Source of the DNA: Rhodoferax sp.
GTDB lineage: Bacteria; Pseudomonadota; Gammaproteobacteria; Burkholderiales; Burkholderiaceae_C
Reading direction: 5' to 3'
Length of the DNA: 64,000 nucleotides
NCBI GenBank assembly: GCA_024236015.1
Contig: JACKLK010000011.1
Location: forward strand, 62,001 to 126,000
The first letter of the stretch is position 1, and every line of letters starts with the position of its first letter. Below are positions 44,211-54,066 of this stretch, one piece after another. A model generated the notes under the pieces. It ran no database searches. It was not told the origin of the DNA and saw only the letters and a list, made by a program, of their open reading frames with translations. The position numbers were made by a program, and so were the translations under genes.

Positions 44211-44564
44211 ATGGGATTGAGCACACATGTACTGGACACCATGCACGGCGTGCCGGCCGCGGGCATGCGGGTCGCGCTGTATACGGTCGATGGCGGCGAG
44301 CCGGTGCTGGTCAAGCGCTTCACGCTGAACCAGGACGGACGCAATCCCGATGGGCCGCTGTACGACGACAAGAGTCTGCGCACGGGGCTGTATCGGCTCG
44401 CGTTCGACGTCGCGGACTATTTCCGCTCGAAACAGGTGGTGTTGCCCGAACCCAACTTCCTGAACCGGGTCTGCCTGGACTTCGGCGTCGCCCATGCCGA
44501 CCAGCACTACCACGTGCCGCTGCTCGTGAGCCCGTGGAGCTATTCCACGTACCGGGGGTCCTGA
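44211..44564 (+). CDS. hiuH: 5-hydroxyisourate hydrolase (transthyretin-like)
   Basis: 117-residue HIU hydrolase. The N-terminal STHVLDTMHGVPAAGM holds the active-site His, an Arg follows in NPDGPLYD-preceding DGRNP, the late segment AHADQHYHVPLLVSPWSYSTYRGS holds the other His, and the C-terminal tetrapeptide is YRGS, the family signature. It turns 5-hydroxyisourate, the product of PuuD, into OHCU in the cytoplasm. The ATG at 44211 follows an AGGAGG ribosome site (44199-44204). It is monocistronic and shares a divergent promoter region with the GntR regulator. Confidence 0.96.
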   Translation: MGLSTHVLDTMHGVPAAGMRVALYTVDGGEPVLVKRFTLNQDGRNPDGPLYDDKSLRTGLYRLAFDVADYFRSKQVVLPEPNFLNRVCLDFGVAHADQHYHVPLLVSPWSYSTYRGS

Positions 44565-44588
44565 GCCCGGCCGGTGCTGCGCGAGTGC

Positions 44589-45134
44589 CTACATCTGGCC
44601 TTCGGTCAGGGTGTCGAGCTGGAACTGGCCGCTCTTGTCCCACAACCAGATGTCGCTGTACGTGACCCGGCCCATGCGCGAGGGAATCGGGTAGGGCGCG
44701 GCGGCGCGCACCGTGCGCACGATCTCGGCCATCACTTCGGGCGCATGCCGCGGCGCGCGCCGCCAGTGGATGCCCGCGACCTGGCCTTGCCGGTCGATGT
44801 CGATCTCGAGCACGCCGATGGCATACAGGTGGGGCTTGAGCATGCCCTTGTAGATACGCGCGGCGTTGTGCGCGTACAGGTGCAGCGCGGCGTCGCGCCG
44901 GTAGGCCTGGGGCGTGCTGGCCTGGGATACGGTCGGCAGCAGCGCCACCGGCGGCACCACCACGGCCGGTGGCACCTCGGCGGCCGCGGGGGGCGGTGCC
45001 GACGGAGTCGGAGCCGCGGGCGCCGGGGGCACGCCGGTCGGGGCGCTCTCGCGTGGCGGGGCGGAGCACGCGGCGACGAGCACGCCGACGATGGAGACCA
45101 GGGCGAGCAGCAGCGAACGATGGGCGATTTTCAC
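44589..45134 (-). CDS. Proline-rich lipoprotein with TonB-C-like domain
   Basis: 181-residue predicted lipoprotein. The leader MKIAHRSLLLALVSIVGVLV is followed by the lipobox VAAC with Cys23. A Pro/Ala-rich linker of about 45 residues (SAPPRESAPTGVPPAP and more) leads to a C-terminal domain with GVLEIDIDRQGQVAGIHWRRAPRHAPEVMAEIVRTV, which resembles TonB-type domains. It has no transmembrane energy-transducer helix beyond the leader, so it is likely anchored in the outer membrane and periplasmic. Not linked to purine genes by operon structure; its gene converges with hiuH. Function unknown. Confidence 0.75.
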   Translation of the reverse strand: MKIAHRSLLLALVSIVGVLVAACSAPPRESAPTGVPPAPAAPTPSAPPPAAAEVPPAVVVPPVALLPTVSQASTPQAYRRDAALHLYAHNAARIYKGMLKPHLYAIGVLEIDIDRQGQVAGIHWRRAPRHAPEVMAEIVRTVRAAAPYPIPSRMGRVTYSDIWLWDKSGQFQLDTLTEGQM

Positions 45135-45287
45135 GGACAGGGCTTTCGGGCGAGGGGTTCGGCGATTATCGGCTGCACACCCCGCGAGCGAGAGAGCGGC
45201 CGGTCGGGCGCGCCTGCGGCGCAGGCATACTGTGCCTCAAAATCCCTGCGTGATGCCCGTTTGTCGATCCGTTCCCGGTAACCATTC

Positions 45288-46103
45288 GTGAAAGCTGTTG
45301 ACCTCGCCTTGTCGCGACTGATGCGTGAGCCCGCGGTCTGGGTCACGGTCGCCTCCACCCAGGGCTCGGTACCGCGCGATGCCGGTACCTGGATGGCGGT
45401 GTTCGGCGCCGACTGTGTCGGCACGATCGGCGGCGGCCATGTCGAATTCCAGGCCATCGCCCATGCCCGGGCCTGCCTGGCCGGCACGCCGGTGGACCTG
45501 CAGCGGCGCTTTGCGCTGGGGCCCAGCCTGGGCCAGTGTTGCGGTGGCGTCATGCATCTGCGCTTCGAACGCGTGGACGCGGCGTCGGCGGCCGGGTTGC
45601 GAGAACGCCTGGCCTCGGCGCTGGTTCCGCTGGCCGTGTTCGGTGGCGGCCATGTCGGTCGGGCGCTTGTGCAGGTGCTGGCCCGGCTGCCGTTCGCGGT
45701 GCACTGGTACGACAGCCGCGACGAGATTTTTCCGCCGCTGCCCGACGGTTCGGTCGTCACCGAACACTCCGAGCCGGTGCATGCCGCCGTGGCCGACCTC
45801 GCTCCCGCGAGCCGGGTCGTCATCATGAGTTTCAGCCATGCCGAGGACCTCGACATCGTCGCGGCCTGCCTGCACCGGCTGCGGGCGTCGGACGATCTGC
45901 CCTACGTGGGCCTGATCGGCAGCAAGACCAAGTGGGCGACGTTCCGCCACCGGCTGCAGGCACGCGGTTTCTCCGATGCCGAACTGGCCCGCATCACCTG
46001 CCCGATCGGCGTCGCCGGCATTGCCGGCAAGGAGCCCGAGGTGATCGCGGTCGCGGTCGCGGCGCAACTGCTGCAGCTCCCGGCAGGCGGGAGGAGGCCA
46101 TGA
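45288..46103 (+). CDS. xdhC: Xanthine dehydrogenase accessory protein XdhC
   Basis: 271-residue XdhC. The N-terminal CoxI-type domain reads WVTVASTQGSVPRDAGTWM and TIGGGHVEFQAI; the NAD-like Rossmann domain follows with VPLAVFGGGHVGRALVQVLA, and VGLIGSKTKWATFRHRLQARGF and CPIGVAGIAGKEPEVIAVAVAAQLL close the protein. It binds, sulfurates and delivers the molybdenum cofactor to XdhB. It starts with GTG at 45288. It lies 197 bases upstream of puuD and about 8 kb from xdhAB, an unusual separation, since xdhC commonly follows xdhB. Confidence 0.93.
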   Translation: MKAVDLALSRLMREPAVWVTVASTQGSVPRDAGTWMAVFGADCVGTIGGGHVEFQAIAHARACLAGTPVDLQRRFALGPSLGQCCGGVMHLRFERVDAASAAGLRERLASALVPLAVFGGGHVGRALVQVLARLPFAVHWYDSRDEIFPPLPDGSVVTEHSEPVHAAVADLAPASRVVIMSFSHAEDLDIVAACLHRLRASDDLPYVGLIGSKTKWATFRHRLQARGFSDAELARITCPIGVAGIAGKEPEVIAVAVAAQLLQLPAGGRRP

Positions 46104-46150
46104 GCGCGCGCCAGCGACCCCGCCGTGCGCAGATCTTGGAATTGCGCGCA

Positions 46151-46166
46151 AAAGTGTATACACTTG
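46151..46166. promoter_or_regulatory. GntR operator candidate 2 (puuD promoter)
   Basis: AAGTGTATACACTT (46152-46165) is a perfect 14-base palindrome, 135 bases upstream of the puuD ATG and 48 bases after the xdhC stop. It matches the element at 44116-44131 at 14 of 16 positions. It is the best-conserved non-coding signal in the window. Confidence 0.72.
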
Positions 46167-46300
46167 CGTCGCCTTGTCGCAGCGGAGCCGGACTGCCCGC
46201 CAGTCCGTGTTCGCGACCCCGTCCTGCTTACAGAGCCCGCAGTGGTGAGCAGGGGGATTCACCACGGGCGCCCCGTCCCGTCTCGCGAAAGACCTGACCG

Positions 46301-47518
46301 ATGGAAAGTTACTACCTCGACTGGGCCAACCTGTTGCTGCGCTGGGCGCACGTGATCACCGCCATCGCGTGGATCGGCTCCTCGTTCTATTTCGTCTTCC
46401 TCGACAGTTCCCTGGTGCCGCCCACGGACCGGCAACTCCAGGAAGCCGGCGTCGGCGGCGAACTGTGGGCGGTGCATGGCGGGGGGTTCTACAACCCGCA
46501 GAAATACGCCGTCGCGCCCAAGGTCGTGCCCGACCATCTGCACTGGTTCTACTGGGAGGCCTACAGCACCTGGCTCACCGGGTTCGCACTGTTCACGGTC
46601 TCGTACCTGTGGAACGCGCGCACCTACCTGATCGATCCGGCGCTGATGAACTGGTCCTCCGGCGCGGCGATCAGCATCGCGGTGGCCTTTCTCGTCGTGT
46701 TCTGGATGCTGTACGACGGGGTCTGCCAGATCTTCGGCCGGCGCAGGAACGGCGACGCCATCGTCGGCGCGCTGGTGCTGGTGATCGTCTGCCTGGCCGC
46801 CTGGCTGGCCTGCCACTGGTTCGCCGGCCGCGCCGCGTTCCTGCTGGTCGGCGCCATGCTGGCGACCGCGATGAGCGCCAACGTCTTCTTCTGGATCATC
46901 CCGGGCCAGCGCACGACGGTGAAGGCCTTGCGCGAAGGCCGGCCGGTCGATCCGATCCACGGCCAGCGCGCCAAGCAGCGCAGCGTGCACAACACCTATT
47001 TCACGCTGCCGGTGTTGTTCGCGATGCTGAGCAACCACTACAGCTTCACCTACAGCCATCCGCAGAACTGGCTGGTGCTGATCCTGCTGATGTTCGCCGG
47101 CGCGGCGATCCGCCAGTTCTTCGTGATGCGCCACGGCCACAAGCTCGGGCGCAACCGCCATCCCTGGCCGTATGCGCTGGTGGGCGTGCTGGTCATCGTC
47201 GCGACCGTCGCCTGGCTGCGGCCGGCGCCACCGCCGGCCATGGCCGCGGCCGCCACGCCCGCGGCGGCGCAACCGGCGCCGTCCGTCACCGAGGTGCTGG
47301 CGGTGGTCGAGCAGCGGTGCGCCATGTGCCATGGGGCCCAGGTCCAGATGAAGAACGTGCGGCTCGACGCGCCGGCGCTGCTCAAGCAACATGCCCAGGC
47401 GGTCTACCAGCAGGCCGTGGTGACCCGGGTGATGCCGATGAACAACTCCACCGGCATCACCGAGGCCGAACGCGCGCTGATCGGGCGCTGGTTCACGGCC
47501 GGCGCGAAGATCGAATAA
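46301..47518 (+). CDS. puuD: Urate hydroxylase PuuD, membrane type with C-terminal cytochrome c
   Basis: 405-residue PuuD. The first 300 residues form an eight-helix membrane domain: WANLLLRWAHVITAIAWIGSSFYFVFLD, WAVHGGGFYNPQKY and HNTYFTLPVLFAMLSNHYSF are typical of the urate-oxidase N domain. After an Ala/Pro linker comes a cytochrome c domain with Cys340, Cys343 and His344 (CAMCH), and a Met ligand in VTRVMPMNN. It oxidises urate to 5-hydroxyisourate and passes electrons to the respiratory chain, unlike the soluble cofactor-free uricase. The palindrome upstream suggests GntR control. Confidence 0.95.
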   Translation: MESYYLDWANLLLRWAHVITAIAWIGSSFYFVFLDSSLVPPTDRQLQEAGVGGELWAVHGGGFYNPQKYAVAPKVVPDHLHWFYWEAYSTWLTGFALFTVSYLWNARTYLIDPALMNWSSGAAISIAVAFLVVFWMLYDGVCQIFGRRRNGDAIVGALVLVIVCLAAWLACHWFAGRAAFLLVGAMLATAMSANVFFWIIPGQRTTVKALREGRPVDPIHGQRAKQRSVHNTYFTLPVLFAMLSNHYSFTYSHPQNWLVLILLMFAGAAIRQFFVMRHGHKLGRNRHPWPYALVGVLVIVATVAWLRPAPPPAMAAAATPAAAQPAPSVTEVLAVVEQRCAMCHGAQVQMKNVRLDAPALLKQHAQAVYQQAVVTRVMPMNNSTGITEAERALIGRWFTAGAKIE

Positions 47519-47659
47519 CGAGGGCGCCGTCCGGCGCTCCGCTGCCGGCGCGCGGATCGCCGGCGACCTGCGCTGGATCAAGGCGCCGCTGCGCATGCGG
47601 CCGTATGCTGCCAGCCATCATCCGGCCCGTGCCGCCAACCGTCGATCGATCGCACCACC

Positions 47660-48325
47660 ATGTCCTGTGCTCCACCGTCTTCCGATGCCGTCGCGCTGGC
47701 GCACGGCCCTGCCATTGCCGCCGCCGCAGCTCCGGCGCAGCATCGTGCCCACGAAGACGTGCAGGCGCTGGTCAGCGCGACCTTGCTGGTGGCCTTCGGG
47801 GTGGTGCTGTTCGGCAAGAGCGGCCTGCTCACCGGCGGCACCGCCGGGCTGGCGTTCCTGCTGGGTTACGCCAGCGGCATGGATTTCGGCGTGGCCTTTT
47901 TCCTGGTCAACCTGCCGTTCTACTGGTTCGCCTGGCGCCGGCTCGGTGCGGTGTTCACGCTCAAGACCTTTGCCGCGGTCAGCCTGTTGTCGGTGTTCGC
48001 GCAACTGCTGCCCCACGGCATCGGCATCGACTACCTGGCGCCGGGCACGGCCTCGGTGCTGGGCGGCCTGTTGTGCGGCGTGGGCATGCTGATCCTGTTC
48101 CGCCACCGCGCCAGCCTGGGCGGCGTCAACGTGCTGGTGCTGCATCTGCAGGAGCGTTACGGCTGGCGCGCCGGCACGGTGCAGATGGCCATCGACGGGG
48201 CGATCGTCGCCGGCGCCTTGTGGATCACCGACTGGCAACGGGTGGCATGGTCGGTGCTCGGCGCCGTGGTGCTGAACCTGGTGCTGGCCGTCAACCATCG
48301 GCCCGGGCGCTATGTCGTGGTCTAG
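47660..48325 (+). CDS. YitT-family membrane protein
   Basis: 221-residue integral membrane protein. After a polar N-terminus of about 30 residues, five hydrophobic segments are visible, with the family pattern LVSATLLVAFGVVLFGKSGLLTGGTAGLAFLLGYASGMDFG and later GVGMLILFRHRASLGGVNVLVLHLQERYGWRAG. Family function is unknown; a transport role is often suspected. It lies 141 bases after puuD on the same strand and may be part of the urate transcript, though there are small GC-rich inverted repeats in between. Confidence 0.82.
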   Translation: MSCAPPSSDAVALAHGPAIAAAAAPAQHRAHEDVQALVSATLLVAFGVVLFGKSGLLTGGTAGLAFLLGYASGMDFGVAFFLVNLPFYWFAWRRLGAVFTLKTFAAVSLLSVFAQLLPHGIGIDYLAPGTASVLGGLLCGVGMLILFRHRASLGGVNVLVLHLQERYGWRAGTVQMAIDGAIVAGALWITDWQRVAWSVLGAVVLNLVLAVNHRPGRYVVV

Positions 48326-48352
48326 CCGGCGGCGGGCCGGCCGGCGCCGGAC

Positions 48353-49291
48353 CTAGGTTTGTTCGGCCTCGAGTTCGTCGAGTGCCGCCTGCTGGGCCTG
48401 CTGCAGCACCTTTGCCAGCGGGTGCGTGGCGGCGACCAGGCCGTTGCGCCGGGCATCCTTGGCCAGCGCGGAGAATCCCGGCGTGATCTCCCAGCGCTGC
48501 GCGGCCAGGCCGAACAGCCGGTGCATCTGCTCGGTCAACGCGGCGCCGAAGGCCTGCGACGGCGGCACCGGCAACTGGATGCCGGAACGGTCGATGATGC
48601 TGAACGCGATGGTCCACCCGGTGTCGTGCAACATGCCGGCCAGGTAACCGTCGAACACCGACTGGCCGGTCGGGGTCGCCAGGATGCCGGTGTGGCGTGC
48701 CAGGGCTTCCGAGTGGTCCCACATGCGCGGGCCGGCGCGCCCGCTCAACGGGCCCGGCGGCGACTGGTAGATCGGCTTGAGCAACACGCGGGCGATCACG
48801 GTCTGCAGGCCCTGCAGCCCGATCAGCGAGATCGCCTGTTCCAGGTCGTTCACGTCACCCTGTACCCGGTAATACGGGCTGCTGGCCAGGCGCATCACCT
48901 CGGCGGCCAGCACGGCATCCTTGCCGATGCGCTCGGCGATCGCCGGCGTGGGCAGGTCGGTCTGGCGCACCAGGGCGATCAGCTGGGGAATCAGCGCCGC
49001 CGCACGCGGCAGCAGGTTGTCCGGTATTTCGGGCAGTGCCAGCGTGCGGGCCACGGCGTCGAGCGCCTGGCGCTCGATCGGCGTGATCGGCGTGTCGCTC
49101 AGTTCGCCGCAACCGAGCAGCCAGGGCAATACCGGACGCACGTCGGCAACCGGCGCGGCCGGCTCCTGGACCGGTTCGATGCGCACCGGTGTCGCGTCGG
49201 ATGCGGGTGCGCGCGTGCCGGTCTGCGGCGCAGGTGGCCGGCCCCATGGCCAGAGTCGGGACAGCCAGCTCATGATGCGGTCGCCGCGCAT
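48353..49291 (-). CDS. HDOD-domain protein
   Basis: 312-residue protein. A Pro-rich, poorly conserved N-terminus (about 70 residues) precedes an HDOD domain: LPRAAALIPQLIALVRQTDLP, AIAERIGKDAVLAAEVMRLASSPYYRV and DLEQAISLIGLQGLQTVIARVLLKP. A later segment, GYLAGMLHDTGWTIAF, keeps an HD-like pair. HDOD proteins work in signalling and regulation in many proteobacteria but have no defined catalytic activity. Starts at 49291 and 49273 (MSWLSRLWPWG) are both possible. It converges with the YitT-like gene. Confidence 0.82.
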   Translation of the reverse strand: MRGDRIMSWLSRLWPWGRPPAPQTGTRAPASDATPVRIEPVQEPAAPVADVRPVLPWLLGCGELSDTPITPIERQALDAVARTLALPEIPDNLLPRAAALIPQLIALVRQTDLPTPAIAERIGKDAVLAAEVMRLASSPYYRVQGDVNDLEQAISLIGLQGLQTVIARVLLKPIYQSPPGPLSGRAGPRMWDHSEALARHTGILATPTGQSVFDGYLAGMLHDTGWTIAFSIIDRSGIQLPVPPSQAFGAALTEQMHRLFGLAAQRWEITPGFSALAKDARRNGLVAATHPLAKVLQQAQQAALDELEAEQT

Positions 49292-49385
49292 GCGGGGCGG
49301 CCATAGGGCAGTGTCGGGCGCAGGATCGACATGGAGGGAGCTTTCGTCATGGCGCGTTGGCGCGGTCTGCCACGTTCATGGCGGT

Positions 49386-50813
<1,428 letters not shown>

Positions 50814-50871
50814 GATCGAGGTCCGTTGCGTGTGCCGGTTCGGCCGGGCATGGGTTGGGCACAATCGGAGC

Positions 50872-52227
50872 ATGACCGAGCAAGCATCCACTTCCGACCC
50901 AACCGATACTACCGCGCAGGAGACGCGCCGGGCCCGCGCCTTGCTGGACCGTTTGTACCAGGCAGCCGTGACGCGGGCCTTGCCGGCGCACGTCACCGCA
51001 GCCTGCCTGCCGTCGCCGCCGGGTCCTGGCGGGCGTACGCTGGTCCTGGGCGCCGGCAAGGCGGGCGCGGCGATGGCGCAGGCCGTCGAGGCGGCCTGGC
51101 CGGCCGATGCGCCGCTGTCGGGCCTGGTCGTGACCCGTTACCACCATGTGCCGCCACGGGCCGTTGGCCTGGCGGCACGCATCGAGGTGGTCGAGGCCTC
51201 GCACCCGGTGCCGGACGAAGCCGGCCAGCAGGCGGCCCGGCGCATGCTGGCACTGACCGAGGGCCTCACGTCGCAGGACCTGGTGCTGTGCCTGATCTCC
51301 GGCGGCGGGTCGGCCCTGCTCAGCCTGCCGGTGGAGGGGCTGGACTTCGCCGGCAAGCAGGCGGTGAACCAGGCGCTGCTGGCCAGTGGCGCCAGCATCA
51401 CGGAGATGAATTGCGTGCGCAAGCACCTGTCGCGGGTCAAGGGCGGTCGCCTGGCCGCGGCCTGCGCGCCGGCGCGGGTCGTGACGCTGACCATCAGCGA
51501 CGTACCCGGAGACGACCCCAGCGTGATCGCCAGCGGCCCGACCGTGCCGGATGCGAGCACCTGCGCGCAGGCCCTGGCCATCCTGCGGCGCTACGCGATC
51601 GACGTGCCGCCGGCCATCGTGCAGGCGCTCGAACGCGGCGAACTGGAAACACCCAAGCCCGGCGACCCGCGCTTCGCGCACCACGAGGTGCATCTGATCG
51701 CGACACCGCAACAAAGCCTGGAAGCGGCGGCCGAGGCCGCGCGTGCGGCCGGCCTGACCGCCCATATCCTGAGCGATGCCATCGAAGGCGAGTCGCGCGA
51801 GGTCGGCAAGGTGCATGCCGCACTGGCGCGGGCGGTGGCGCTGCGCGGCGAGCCGTTCGCGCGGCCGTGCGTGATCCTCAGCGGCGGCGAGACGACGGTC
51901 ACGGTGCGCCCGCGCGCGCCGGGCGTGCCGCGTGGCCGTGGCGGCCGCGCCGGCGAGTTCTGCATGGGCCTGGCCGAGGCCTTGCAGGGCCAGCCGGGCG
52001 TCTATGCATTGGCCGCCGACACCGACGGCATCGACGGCGTCGAGGACAACGCGGGAGCCTTCGTGACGCCGGACACGCTGGCGCGCGCGGCGCGGCTCGA
52101 CATGAAGATCGCCGACCACCTGCAGCGCAACGATGCCTACGGCTTCTTCGAGCCGCTGGGCGACCTGGTGTTCACCGGCCCGACCTATACCAACGTCAAC
52201 GACTTCCGCGCCATCCTGGTGCTGTGA
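50872..52227 (+). CDS. Glycerate 2-kinase (TtuD/MOFRL type)
   Basis: 451-residue type-2 glycerate kinase (DUF4147 plus MOFRL domains). Visible segments: GGRTLVLGAGKAGAAMAQAVE, SGGGSALLSLPVEG, NCVRKHLSRVKGGRLAAACAPA and TISDVPGDDPSVIASGPT in the first part, and VILSGGETTVTVRPRAPGVPRGRGG and ALAADTDGIDGVEDNAGA in the MOFRL part. It phosphorylates glycerate to 2-phosphoglycerate, the last step by which glyoxylate from allantoin breakdown enters central metabolism through the tartronate semialdehyde route. No glyoxylate carboligase or tartronate semialdehyde reductase gene is seen nearby. Confidence 0.92.
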   Translation: MTEQASTSDPTDTTAQETRRARALLDRLYQAAVTRALPAHVTAACLPSPPGPGGRTLVLGAGKAGAAMAQAVEAAWPADAPLSGLVVTRYHHVPPRAVGLAARIEVVEASHPVPDEAGQQAARRMLALTEGLTSQDLVLCLISGGGSALLSLPVEGLDFAGKQAVNQALLASGASITEMNCVRKHLSRVKGGRLAAACAPARVVTLTISDVPGDDPSVIASGPTVPDASTCAQALAILRRYAIDVPPAIVQALERGELETPKPGDPRFAHHEVHLIATPQQSLEAAAEAARAAGLTAHILSDAIEGESREVGKVHAALARAVALRGEPFARPCVILSGGETTVTVRPRAPGVPRGRGGRAGEFCMGLAEALQGQPGVYALAADTDGIDGVEDNAGAFVTPDTLARAARLDMKIADHLQRNDAYGFFEPLGDLVFTGPTYTNVNDFRAILVL

Positions 52228-52257
52228 TGGCGCTGGCGCGGGCGCCTGCGTAATGCG

Positions 52258-52869
52258 TCAGGCCCGCAGCGACAACACGGCGCCGATGGCCATGAAGATG
52301 CCGCCGCAGACCTGGTTGAAGCGGCGTCCCACCCGCTGCAGCCACGGGCGGATGCGTTGCGACAGGCTGGCGACGAAGGCCTCGAACACGATCTCGATGG
52401 CGGCGAAGGTGCCGGCCATGATCGCGAACTGCAGCACCAGGCTGCGCGCCGGATCGATGAACTGCGGCAGGAATGCGGCGAAGAACAGGATGGCCTTGGG
52501 GTTGGTCAGCGCCGACAGGGCACCCTGGCGGAACAGCGAGCCGCCCGTGCGCGATGGCGCCTGTGCGAGCGGCTCGATGCCCACCGGCGGTGAACGCCAG
52601 ACCTGGATGCCGAGCCAGACCAGGTAGGCCCCGCCGACCCACTTGAGCACGGTCAGCCACAGCAGCGAGGTCTGCAGCAGGGCGCCGATGCCGAACATGG
52701 ACAACGCGATCACGACGACGAAGCCGAAGGCGCCGCCGCAGATCGTGTACATCGTCTTGCGCCGGCCGTGCAAGGCGCCGTGCGTCAATGCCAGCAGCCC
52801 GTTCGGGCCGGGTGACAGGGACAGGCCGAGTGCGGCCAGGAAATAGATCAGCCAGGTATCCAGGCTCAT
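52258..52869 (-). CDS. LysE/RhtB-family exporter
   Basis: 203-residue membrane protein with the RhtB-family start WLIYFLAALGLSLSPGPNGLLALTHGALHG, which holds the conserved PGP region, then GGAYLVWLGIQVWRSPP and GALSALTNPKAILFFAAFLPQFI. Six hydrophobic helices are visible. It exports amino acids or related metabolites. Its ATG overlaps the stop of the upstream VOC gene by 4 bases, so they are coupled. The exported compound is not known. Confidence 0.9.
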   Translation of the reverse strand: MSLDTWLIYFLAALGLSLSPGPNGLLALTHGALHGRRKTMYTICGGAFGFVVVIALSMFGIGALLQTSLLWLTVLKWVGGAYLVWLGIQVWRSPPVGIEPLAQAPSRTGGSLFRQGALSALTNPKAILFFAAFLPQFIDPARSLVLQFAIMAGTFAAIEIVFEAFVASLSQRIRPWLQRVGRRFNQVCGGIFMAIGAVLSLRA

Positions 52870-53312
52870 GGACTTGCCGCTCCCTTGAGTTCGATCGTGT
52901 TGCCGTCGGGATCGTGGAAATACAGCGAAGGCCCGTTGCCCTCGGCGCCGAAATTGACCGTCGCCGGCGCCAGCGGCGGGGCGCCCGCCGCATGCAGGTG
53001 CCGCACCAGCGCGGGTTCGTCGAAGGGCTCCACGCGCAGGCACAGGTGGTCGACGTTGCGCGCCTCGTCACCCGCCGCGGCACCGCCCTTGCGTCCCAGC
53101 GGGCCGTCGACGGCGACCAGGTCGACCATCGATGCGCCGGCGCGCAGGTGGACCAGGCCGAGGTCGTCGCGCCGCTTGACCACCGTGCAACCGAGCGCAC
53201 GCGCGTAGAACGCGATGGCGCGTTCTACGTCGACCACGCGCAGCACGACATGGTCCAGGCGCAGCACGTCGAATGGGGGTGTCGGCAAGACGGTGTCGGA
53301 GCGTTCGGGCAT
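52866..53312 (-). CDS. VOC-superfamily protein (glyoxalase-like)
   Basis: 148-residue VOC protein. Metal-ligand positions are His in LRLDHVVLRVVD, His in NVDHLCLRVE and Glu in GNTIELKG, the pattern of glyoxalase/dioxygenase-type VOC proteins; the first Glu ligand position in the middle of the protein (ASMVDLVAV) is not obvious. It is coupled to the LysE exporter by a 4-base overlap and divergent from the Crp/Fnr regulator. A reaction cannot be assigned. Confidence 0.82.
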   Translation of the reverse strand: MPERSDTVLPTPPFDVLRLDHVVLRVVDVERAIAFYARALGCTVVKRRDDLGLVHLRAGASMVDLVAVDGPLGRKGGAAAGDEARNVDHLCLRVEPFDEPALVRHLHAAGAPPLAPATVNFGAEGNGPSLYFHDPDGNTIELKGAASP

Positions 53313-53393
53313 GGCGTGCAAAAGCTGGCATTGTGCCGCGGATTTGACATGGTCGGGCAAGCCGGGCACCGGCCGGCCGTTTGCGCGCCAAGT

Positions 53394-53407
53394 TTGATAT
53401 TGCTCAA
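53394..53407. promoter_or_regulatory. FNR/DNR-like box upstream of the Crp/Fnr gene
   Basis: TTGAT-ATTG-CTCAA matches the TTGATnnnnATCAA consensus of FNR-type regulators at all but one of ten defined positions. It lies 35 bases before the regulator ATG and 81 bases from the divergent VOC start, so it could serve autoregulation or oxygen/NO-responsive control of either gene. Confidence 0.5.
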
Positions 53408-53442
53408 GGTTGCCGGCCCTGTTACGCGGCACATTGGGCCCC

Positions 53443-54066
53443 ATGTTGCCAAACGAGTTGCTTGATCTCCCTGCCGAACGGTCTGCGGCCGAGCCTGGAG
53501 TGGTGTTGTTGCATCGGGGCAAACTCGCCGATGGCGTGGTGTTTGTCGAGACCGGGCGGGTCGAGCTGGGCCTGATGGACGGCGAGGGACTGACCCACCT
53601 GCTCGGCACGGTCGAGGGGCCGTTCTGGCTCGAGGCCAGTGCGGCCATCCTCGGCCGGCCCAGCCTGGTGGACGTGGTCACCGAGACCCGCGTCAAGATG
53701 CGCCGCCTGGCGTTGCCGAGCTTTCGCTTGTGGCTCGGCAGCCTGCCGGCGTCCGCACAGACCCTGCTGCGCGACATCGCGATGGCCCACTGGCAACAGA
53801 GCGAACTGGCCGTGAGCCGCCTGGCCAAGGACGCCGAGGCGCGGTGTGCCGAATGGCTGCTGCGCCATGCGCAGACCAGCGCCCAGGGGTCGGTGGCGGT
53901 GATGCTGCAGCAGCGCAAGCGGCTGATCGCCGCGCAACTGGGCATCGCGCCCGAGACCTTGTCGCGGGTGCTGCGCCATCTGCGCGAACGCAGCCTGATC
54001 AGCGGTTCGGGCCGGGTCGTGAACCTGGTCGACCCGAGCGGCCTGCGGTCGCTGGCGGGGGTCTGA
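53443..54066 (+). CDS. Crp/Fnr-family transcriptional regulator
   Basis: 207-residue regulator. The N-terminal half is a cyclic-nucleotide-binding-type barrel (PGVVLLHRGKLADGVVFVETGRVELGLM), lacking the four-cysteine Fe-S motif of FNR. The C-terminal helix-turn-helix has VMLQQRKRLIAAQLGIAPETLSRVLRHLRERSLI, with the Glu/Ser/Arg pattern (ETLSR) that fits recognition of TTGAT-type sites. The ATG at 53443 is preferred over a TTG at 53410. An FNR-like box lies just upstream. It resembles DNR/NnrR-type NO or redox sensors more than cAMP-binding Crp, but that is inference. Confidence 0.85.
   Translation: MLPNELLDLPAERSAAEPGVVLLHRGKLADGVVFVETGRVELGLMDGEGLTHLLGTVEGPFWLEASAAILGRPSLVDVVTETRVKMRRLALPSFRLWLGSLPASAQTLLRDIAMAHWQQSELAVSRLAKDAEARCAEWLLRHAQTSAQGSVAVMLQQRKRLIAAQLGIAPETLSRVLRHLRERSLISGSGRVVNLVDPSGLRSLAGV

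Noticed and set aside
44279..44284. GTATAC core inside the HIU hydrolase gene
   Set aside because: Only the 6-base core matches; no flanking symmetry.
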